Positions 59,123 to 64,000 of a stretch of DNA of 64,000 nt are shown piece by piece (the stretch's first letter is position 1; each line of letters starts with the position of its first letter). Origin of the DNA: Micromonospora_E sp048060115 (lineage in GTDB: Bacteria > Actinomycetota > Actinomycetes > Mycobacteriales > Micromonosporaceae). A model generated the notes under the pieces. It was not told the DNA's origin. It was given only the letters and a program-made list of their open reading frames with translations, and ran no database searches. Made by a program: the position numbers and the translations under genes. The stretch is from the NCBI RefSeq assembly GCF_048060115.1, contig NZ_JBHMIM010000039.1, positions 1 to 64,000 of the forward strand, written 5' to 3'.

Positions 59123-60420
59123 GCGCCGCAGGGTTCGGCACCGTCGAACAGGCCCTCGACGACCTGGCCGCCGGCCGGGCCGTCGTCGTCGTCGACGACG
59201 CCGATCGGGAGAACGAGGGCGACCTGATCTTCGCCGCCGAACACGCCACCGCCGAACTCGTCGCCTTCATGGTGCGCTACACCTCCGGCTACATCTGCGC
59301 CCCACTGCTCGAAGCCGAATGCGACCGGCTCGACCTGCCGCCGATGTACCACACCAACCAGGACCGGCGCGGCACCGCGTACACGGTCGCCGTCGACGCC
59401 CGCGAAGGTGTCAGCACCGGCATCTCCGCCGCCGACCGTGCGCACACCCTGCGGCTGCTCGCCGACCCGGCCACCAGCCCGGCCGACCTGGCCCGACCCG
59501 GCCACGTCGTGCCGCTGCGCGCCCGCGCCGGCGGGGTGCTGCACCGCCCCGGGCACACCGAGGCCGCCGTCGACCTGGCCCGGCTCGCCGGCCTGAATCC
59601 AGCCGGGGTGCTCTGCGAGTTGATCAACGACGACGGCACCGTGATGCGTCTGCCTGACCTGGAGAAGTTCTCGGCCGACCACGGGATCACCCTGATCACC
59701 ATCGCCGACCTGATCGCTCACCGGCGGCGCACCGAGATCCAGGTGCGGCGCGGCTCGCAGGCCCGCCTGCCGATGCCGTACGGCGTCTTCCGCGCGGTCG
59801 GATACCACGTCGCCGACGACCCCGTCGAACACCTGGCCCTGGTCCACGGCGACATCGACGACGGACGCGACGTGCTGGTGCGGGTCCACTCCGAATGCCT
59901 CACCGGAGACGTGTTCGGCTCGCTGCGCTGCGACTGCGGCCCACAACTGGACGCCGCCCTCGCGCGGATCGCCGCCGAAGGTCGCGGCGTGGTGCTCTAC
60001 CTGCGCGACCACGAGGGCCGCGGTATCGGGCTGGTGCACAAGTTGCGCGCCTACCAGCTGCAGGACCAGGGCCGCGACACCGTCGACGCCAACCTGGAGC
60101 AGGGCCTGCCGGCCGACGCCCGCGACTACGGCACCGGGGCACAGATCCTGACCGATCTCGGCGTACGGTCGATCCGGCTGCTCACCAACAACCCGGACAA
60201 GATCTCCGGGCTCGCCGGCTACGGTCTGCACGTCCTCGGACGTGAATCGTTGACCGTCCACCCCCATCCGGAGAATGTGCGCTACCTGCGGACCAAACGT
60301 GACCGGATGGGCCACCTGCTCGACGAACTCGACCACGTCGAGCAGATCGACCGGTCCGACGAACACGGCCCCGTCGGCGAGATCAACCCTGTCGGCGAGC
60401 TTTCCGGAGGACGAGCGTAA
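59119..60420 (+). CDS. ribBA: 3,4-dihydroxy-2-butanone-4-phosphate synthase / GTP cyclohydrolase II
   Basis: The 433-aa fused enzyme supplies both precursors of riboflavin. The N-terminal RibB half (residues 1-205) has VVVVDDADRENEGDLIFAAE and DRRGTAYTVAVDAREGVSTG. The C-terminal RibA half has the zinc-binding Cys in SECLTGDVFGSLRCDCGPQL and YLRDHEGRGIGLVHKLRAYQ, with a final TNNPDKISGLAGYG. Starts at GTG 59119. Confidence 0.95.
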   Translation: MSAAGFGTVEQALDDLAAGRAVVVVDDADRENEGDLIFAAEHATAELVAFMVRYTSGYICAPLLEAECDRLDLPPMYHTNQDRRGTAYTVAVDAREGVSTGISAADRAHTLRLLADPATSPADLARPGHVVPLRARAGGVLHRPGHTEAAVDLARLAGLNPAGVLCELINDDGTVMRLPDLEKFSADHGITLITIADLIAHRRRTEIQVRRGSQARLPMPYGVFRAVGYHVADDPVEHLALVHGDIDDGRDVLVRVHSECLTGDVFGSLRCDCGPQLDAALARIAAEGRGVVLYLRDHEGRGIGLVHKLRAYQLQDQGRDTVDANLEQGLPADARDYGTGAQILTDLGVRSIRLLTNNPDKISGLAGYGLHVLGRESLTVHPHPENVRYLRTKRDRMGHLLDELDHVEQIDRSDEHGPVGEINPVGELSGGRA

Positions 60421-60905
60421 TGGCCGGATTCGGGGAACCCGGAGTCTCCACCGTCGACGCCGGCGGGCTGACCGTCGGCGTCGTCGCCGCCCGCTGGCAC
60501 GGCGACCTGGTCGATGCGATGCTCGCCCGAGCCCTGGCCGCCGCCGCCGCCTGCGGCGTCGCCGGGGTGCAGGTCGCCCGGGTCGCCGGCTCCGTGGAAC
60601 TGCCCGTCGTCGCCCAGGCCCTGGCCCGGCAATGTGACGCGGTGGTCGCCCTCGGCGTGGTGGTACGCGGTGCCACCGCCCACTTCGACTACGTGTGCAA
60701 GTCCGTCACCGAGGGACTCACCAGGGTCTCCCTGGACGAATCCACCCCGGTCGGGCACGGCGTGCTCACCGTCGAGACCATCGACCAGGCCCGGGACCGC
60801 GCAGGACTGCCCGACTCGATCGAGGACAAGGGCTGGTCGTCGATGGTAGCGGTACTGGATGCCGTGCTGGCCCTGCGGACGCTGCGCCCGGTCCCGGTGA
60901 ACTGA
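60420..60905 (+). CDS. ribH: 6,7-dimethyl-8-ribityllumazine synthase
   Basis: RibH joins the pyrimidine and butanone phosphate to form lumazine; the icosahedral form can enclose RibE. The 161-aa protein has GVVAARWHGDLVDAMLARAL, VAGSVELPVVAQALARQCD, and GVVVRGATAHFDYVCKSVTE with the catalytic His. ATG 60420 overlaps the ribBA stop by one base. It ends the rib operon. Confidence 0.95.
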   Translation: MAGFGEPGVSTVDAGGLTVGVVAARWHGDLVDAMLARALAAAAACGVAGVQVARVAGSVELPVVAQALARQCDAVVALGVVVRGATAHFDYVCKSVTEGLTRVSLDESTPVGHGVLTVETIDQARDRAGLPDSIEDKGWSSMVAVLDAVLALRTLRPVPVN

Positions 60906-61029
60906 TCCGCCCTGCCTGTCGCTGACCCGTCACGTTCCCGCCGCTGGAGCGGTAAACCAGATGCGCTGGTGACACGTCGTAGTTGGCGTGACACCCGAAC
61001 TGGTTACCGGCCTGTGCACGGGGAGGACG

Positions 61030-61554
61030 ATGCCGCGGCAGCGGACGCAGACATCGGTGTGGGCGGCGGACGAGGCGGTCACCCGCCTGTTCGCCGCGCA
61101 CTGCCGGTCGTTGGTGCGGCTCGCCACCCTGCTGCTGCGCGAACCCGGCATGGCGGAGGAGATCGTGCAGGACGCCTACGTCGCCCTGCACAGCCGTTGG
61201 TGGCGGCTGCGCGACGAAGACAAGGCGCTGGCGTACCTGCGGGTCACCGTCTGCAACCGGTGCCGCTCGGCGATCCGGCACCGGCGGGTCGTGCAGGCCC
61301 ACCTCGCCGCCGCGCGCCCAGACCCCGACGCGCCCAGCGCTGAAGCCGGCGCGCTGGACCAGCTCCGCCACGACGATGTGGTGATCGCGCTGCGCGCCCT
61401 GCCGCCCCGCCAGCGGGAGGCGATCGTGCTGCGCTACTACGCCGACCTGTCCGAGGCGCAGATCGCCGAGACGATGGGCGTCAGCCGGGGCGCCGTCAAG
61501 AGCCACACCGCACGCGGCATCGCCGCCCTGCGTAGCAGCCTGGACGGACTGTGA
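61030..61554 (+). CDS. ECF-type RNA polymerase sigma factor, SigE family
   Basis: The 174-aa protein has sigma region 2 (VTRLFAAHCRSLVRLATLLL, AEEIVQDAYVALHSRWWRLR) and region 4 (VIALRALPPRQREAIVLRYY, AQIAETMGVSRGAVKSHTAR). It lacks region 3, as ECF sigmas do, and matches the SigE-type group common in actinobacteria (WRLRDEDKALAYLRVTVCNR). GGGAGG precedes ATG 61030. Its stop overlaps the next gene, so the two are co-translated. Confidence 0.9.
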   Translation: MPRQRTQTSVWAADEAVTRLFAAHCRSLVRLATLLLREPGMAEEIVQDAYVALHSRWWRLRDEDKALAYLRVTVCNRCRSAIRHRRVVQAHLAAARPDPDAPSAEAGALDQLRHDDVVIALRALPPRQREAIVLRYYADLSEAQIAETMGVSRGAVKSHTARGIAALRSSLDGL

Positions 61555-62660
61555 TGGACAACCACGACACCCAGCCCGGCGGAGAAGACCTGCTGCGCCG
61601 GGTCCTGCGCGGTCACGCCGACCGGGTCGACATCAGCCCGGAGGCGCTGACCTCGATCCAGGAGAAGATCGAAGCCCGGCGGCGCAGCCGCGTCCCGGTG
61701 GCCCTGCTCGGCACCGCCGCCGCGACCGTCGCCGCCACGTTCGTCGGTGTCGTCGGCTGCCTGCCGACCCCGCCGCCCGCCCCGCCGCCCGGGGCGGCCA
61801 CCGCCGGACCCGTCCCGCCCGACGCGACCCCCGGCGACCTGGCCAGCCGGTCACCGGGCGGCCTCGACGGCCAGATCACCGACCATGCAACCGTGGCCCC
61901 ACCGACCTCCGGCACCGCCGGGGAACAGGCCGGCGACGCCGTCGCCACCCTGCCGGTCTACTACGCCGGTGAGGTCGACGGCCAGCTGCGGCTCTACCGG
62001 GAGTTCCACCGCTTCGAACTGGGCAGCTCGGACGTCCTCGGCGAGCTGAGCGCCGCCCTCGCCGAAATGCTCTCCGGCAGCCGGCTGCGTGACCCCGACT
62101 ACCGCACCCTCTGGCCGACCGGTGCCGCCGTGACCAGCGTCTGGACCCAGTACGACATCGTCGGGGTCAACATCAGCGGCGCCGAGGTCGCCAACCTCGA
62201 CGCGGCCGGTGCCGCCACCGCCGTACAGCAGCTCGCCTGGACGGTCGCGGGAGTCGTCGGCGGCAACCCGCGGATCCGGCTGCTGCTCGACGGCGAACCG
62301 GTCGACCGGCTGTGGGGCCACGTCGACACCAGTCGCGAGATCGTCAAGGGAGCTCCGCTGGACACCCTGGCCATGCTCTGGCTGATCGAACCGCAGCACG
62401 GCGACACCGTCGGACGTACCTTCACCGTGCACCTCGCCGGCAGCGTCTTTGAAGCCACCGCGCAGCTACGGGTCCGCCAGGGCGGGCAGGTCGTCCACCA
62501 GCGGCACGTCACCCTCGACGCCGGCGCACCCGGGCGTGGTGAAGCCACCGTCGAGCTGACCCTGGCACCGGGGGCGTACACCATCGAGGCGTACGAGGAG
62601 TCGATGGTCGAAGACGAGGGCGAACGGCACCTCGCCGACGTGGCGGTCACCGTACGGTGA
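61551..62660 (+). CDS. Membrane-anchored GerMN/Gmad2 domain protein
   Basis: The 369-aa protein has an N-terminal cytoplasmic part, a membrane helix (VPVALLGTAAATVAATFVGV), a Pro-rich linker, a GerMN-like domain (TLPVYYAGEVDGQLRLYREF, about 130-260) and a C-terminal Gmad2-like Ig domain (GRTFTVHLAGSVFEATAQLR). GerMN/Gmad2 proteins are found in spore germination and cell-envelope systems. Its linkage with the sigma gene suggests it is the sigma factor's partner, perhaps an anti-sigma-type sensor. GTG 61551 or ATG 61554 is the start. Confidence 0.75.
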   Translation: MMDNHDTQPGGEDLLRRVLRGHADRVDISPEALTSIQEKIEARRRSRVPVALLGTAAATVAATFVGVVGCLPTPPPAPPPGAATAGPVPPDATPGDLASRSPGGLDGQITDHATVAPPTSGTAGEQAGDAVATLPVYYAGEVDGQLRLYREFHRFELGSSDVLGELSAALAEMLSGSRLRDPDYRTLWPTGAAVTSVWTQYDIVGVNISGAEVANLDAAGAATAVQQLAWTVAGVVGGNPRIRLLLDGEPVDRLWGHVDTSREIVKGAPLDTLAMLWLIEPQHGDTVGRTFTVHLAGSVFEATAQLRVRQGGQVVHQRHVTLDAGAPGRGEATVELTLAPGAYTIEAYEESMVEDEGERHLADVAVTVR

Positions 62661-62751
62661 CCCCGCGCCTGCCCCGCGCGGTGATCAGCTGGTGGACCGG
62701 CGCGGACCCGGTGCGCACCCACCTGCCAACGGGCTGCCACAATCAGGCACC

Positions 62752-63015
62752 GTGAAGACGTTCGAGGAGCTGTTCGCCGAGCTACAGGCCAAGGCAGCGG
62801 CTGGGACCCCCGGCTCGTCGACGGTGGCCGCGCTGGAGCGTGGCGTGCATGCCATCGGCAAGAAGGTCGTCGAGGAGGCGGCCGAGTCGTGGATGGCCGC
62901 CGAGCACGAGAGCCCGCAGCGGGCCGCCGAGGAGATTTCCCAGCTGCTCTATCAGGCGCAGGTGCTGATGCTGGCCACCGGACTGGAACTCGAGGACGTC
63001 TACCGACATCTCTGA
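62752..63015 (+). CDS. hisE: Phosphoribosyl-ATP pyrophosphatase
   Basis: HisE removes pyrophosphate from phosphoribosyl-ATP in histidine synthesis. The 87-aa helical protein has KTFEELFAELQAKAAAGTPG, KKVVEEAAESWMAAEHES with the metal-binding Glu, and EEISQLLYQAQVLMLATGLE. GTG 62752 gives the family's usual length; an upstream start at 62692 would add non-conserved residues. It precedes hisG by 47 bp. Confidence 0.95.
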   Translation: MKTFEELFAELQAKAAAGTPGSSTVAALERGVHAIGKKVVEEAAESWMAAEHESPQRAAEEISQLLYQAQVLMLATGLELEDVYRHL

Positions 63016-63062
63016 CCCGCCCTTGTGACCGTGCACCGCTGATCAACAGGAGCGAGACCGAG

Positions 63063-63911
63063 ATGCTGCGCATCGCCGTACCCAACAAAGGCACCCTTTC
63101 CGGACCGGCCGCCGAGATGCTGCGCGAGGCCGGCTACCGCCAACGCACCGACCCCAAGGACCTCGTCTGCCGTGACGCGGCCAACGACGTCGAGTTCTTC
63201 TACCTGCGCCCCCGCGACATCGCCACCTACGTCGGCACCGGTGAGCTGGAGCTCGGCATCACCGGCCGGGACCTGCTGATCGACTCGGCCAGCCCGGCCG
63301 AGGAGCTGCTCGACCTCGACTTCGGCGGCGCGACGTTCCGGTTCGCCGCCGGCCCGCAGACCCTGAGCCGGGTCCCCGAGGAGATCGCCGGGCGGCGCAT
63401 CGCCACCGCGTACCCCGGGGTGGTCGAGCGCTACCTGGGCGAACACGGGCTGAAGGCCGAGGTGATCCGGCTCGACGGCGCGGTGGAGAACGCAATCCGC
63501 CTCGGTGTGGCCGACGTCATCGCCGACGTGGTGGAGACCGGCGCCACGCTGCGCCAGGCCGGCCTGGTCACCGTCGGCGAGCCGATCCTGCGCTCCTCGG
63601 CGGTGCTGGTGCACCCGGCCGGCACCCCCACCACCGGCCAGGCCGACCAGCTGATCCGTCGCCTGCAGGGCGTGCTGGTGGCCCGTCGGTACGTGATGCT
63701 CGCCTACGACGTGCGCGCCGACCTGCTGGAGCAGGCGAGCGCGCTCACCCCGGGCATCGAGTCGCCGACCATCTCACCGCTGCACCGGGAGGGCTGGGTG
63801 GCGGTGCAGGCGATGGTCCGCCGCGCCGAGGTGCACCGGATCATGGACGAGCTGTACGAGGTCGGCGCCCGCGCCATCCTGGTCACCTCGATCCACGCCT
63901 GCCGCCTCTGA
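63063..63911 (+). CDS. hisG: ATP phosphoribosyltransferase (long form)
   Basis: HisG starts histidine synthesis by joining ATP and PRPP. The 282-aa length and C-terminal ACT-like regulatory domain (EVHRIMDELYEVGARAILVT) mark the long form, which histidine feedback-inhibits. Catalytic features include MLRIAVPNKGTLSGPAAEML, GITGRDLLIDSASPAEELLD and the PRPP loop VADVIADVVETGATLR. ATG 63063 has GAGCGAGACCGAG upstream, a modest ribosome site. Confidence 0.95.
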   Translation: MLRIAVPNKGTLSGPAAEMLREAGYRQRTDPKDLVCRDAANDVEFFYLRPRDIATYVGTGELELGITGRDLLIDSASPAEELLDLDFGGATFRFAAGPQTLSRVPEEIAGRRIATAYPGVVERYLGEHGLKAEVIRLDGAVENAIRLGVADVIADVVETGATLRQAGLVTVGEPILRSSAVLVHPAGTPTTGQADQLIRRLQGVLVARRYVMLAYDVRADLLEQASALTPGIESPTISPLHREGWVAVQAMVRRAEVHRIMDELYEVGARAILVTSIHACRL

Positions 63912-64000
63912 GCACGGCCGTCGCGCGTTTCCCAACCACCGGATGGCGCGGGCGGATCGGGCGTAGGGGCGGGTGCCCCTGGCGCACAACCCCGACGACG

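Noticed and set aside
1..64000. CRISPR array, tRNA or rRNA genes
   Set aside because: I saw no regularly spaced repeats, no cloverleaf-type sequence with a TTCGA arm, and no rRNA signature in any intergenic gap.

Overview
The window is high-GC actinobacterial DNA. A mihF-type integration host factor next to gmk and rpoZ, a helicase-dead PriA, several lipoproteins of the septum-formation family, a WhiJ-like XRE/DUF397 pair, a SigE-type sigma factor and frequent GTG starts all point to a filamentous actinomycete. The gene order (mihF-gmk-rpoZ-coaBC-metK-priA-def-fmt-rsmB, and rpe-rib-hisE-hisG) suggests Micromonosporaceae; that family call is inference. I saw no rRNA, tRNA, CRISPR array or intact insertion sequence.

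Layout. (1) 1-9.25 kb is a conserved core block, all on +: nucleoid protein, GMP kinase, RNA polymerase omega, CoA synthesis, SAM synthetase, PriA, and the formyl-methionine pair def/fmt with rsmB. (2) 9.2-11.4 kb holds two secreted proteins on -. (3) 11.8-20.4 kb is a galactoside-utilisation locus: a divergent LacI-type repressor, two palindromic operators, a GH42 beta-galactosidase, two ABC permeases, a binding lipoprotein and a GH36 alpha-galactosidase. (4) 20.6-25.2 kb is a four-gene aromatic-polyketide tailoring operon (ABM-ABM-flavin monooxygenase fusion, ABM protein, P450, tandem TcmI-type cyclase) with no polyketide synthase genes in the window. (5) 25.2-36.5 kb is accessory: a DUF6493/SWIM pair (the SWIM gene is frameshifted), a secreted beta-propeller protein, a DapF-like epimerase, a subtilase, a free-standing CBM2 protein and a large secreted protein.

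(6) 37-48.5 kb is the most unusual part and looks like a variable, conflict-related island. It has an orphan two-TM protein with a SAVED-like sensor half, a LysR/aldo-keto reductase pair, a DJ-1/PfpI protein, a Uma2 fragment, an XRE/DUF397 pair and a recombinase-like zinc ribbon. Next comes a divergent locus: on - a class III-like nucleotide cyclase, a degenerate STAND-like protein with a repeat-rich C-terminus and a Trp-rich membrane-anchored protein; on + a Pycsar-type membrane effector and a Crp-type regulator. The cyclase C-terminus and the STAND-like N-terminus share a glycine-rich 15-residue motif, which suggests homotypic coupling. I read this as a candidate hybrid of Pycsar cyclic-nucleotide signalling and NLR-like sensing.

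(7) 48.6-51.1 kb carries two septum-formation-family lipoproteins (one frameshifted) and an orphan response regulator. (8) 51.1-55 kb is a three-gene - operon (stand-alone adenylation enzyme, membrane ferredoxin-reductase-like protein, enoyl-CoA hydratase), probably for an uncharacterised small molecule. (9) 55.3-64 kb returns to core genes: rpe, a response regulator with a GGDEF domain, an FMN riboswitch with ribD-ribE-ribBA-ribH, a SigE-type sigma factor with a GerMN/Gmad2 membrane protein, then hisE and hisG.
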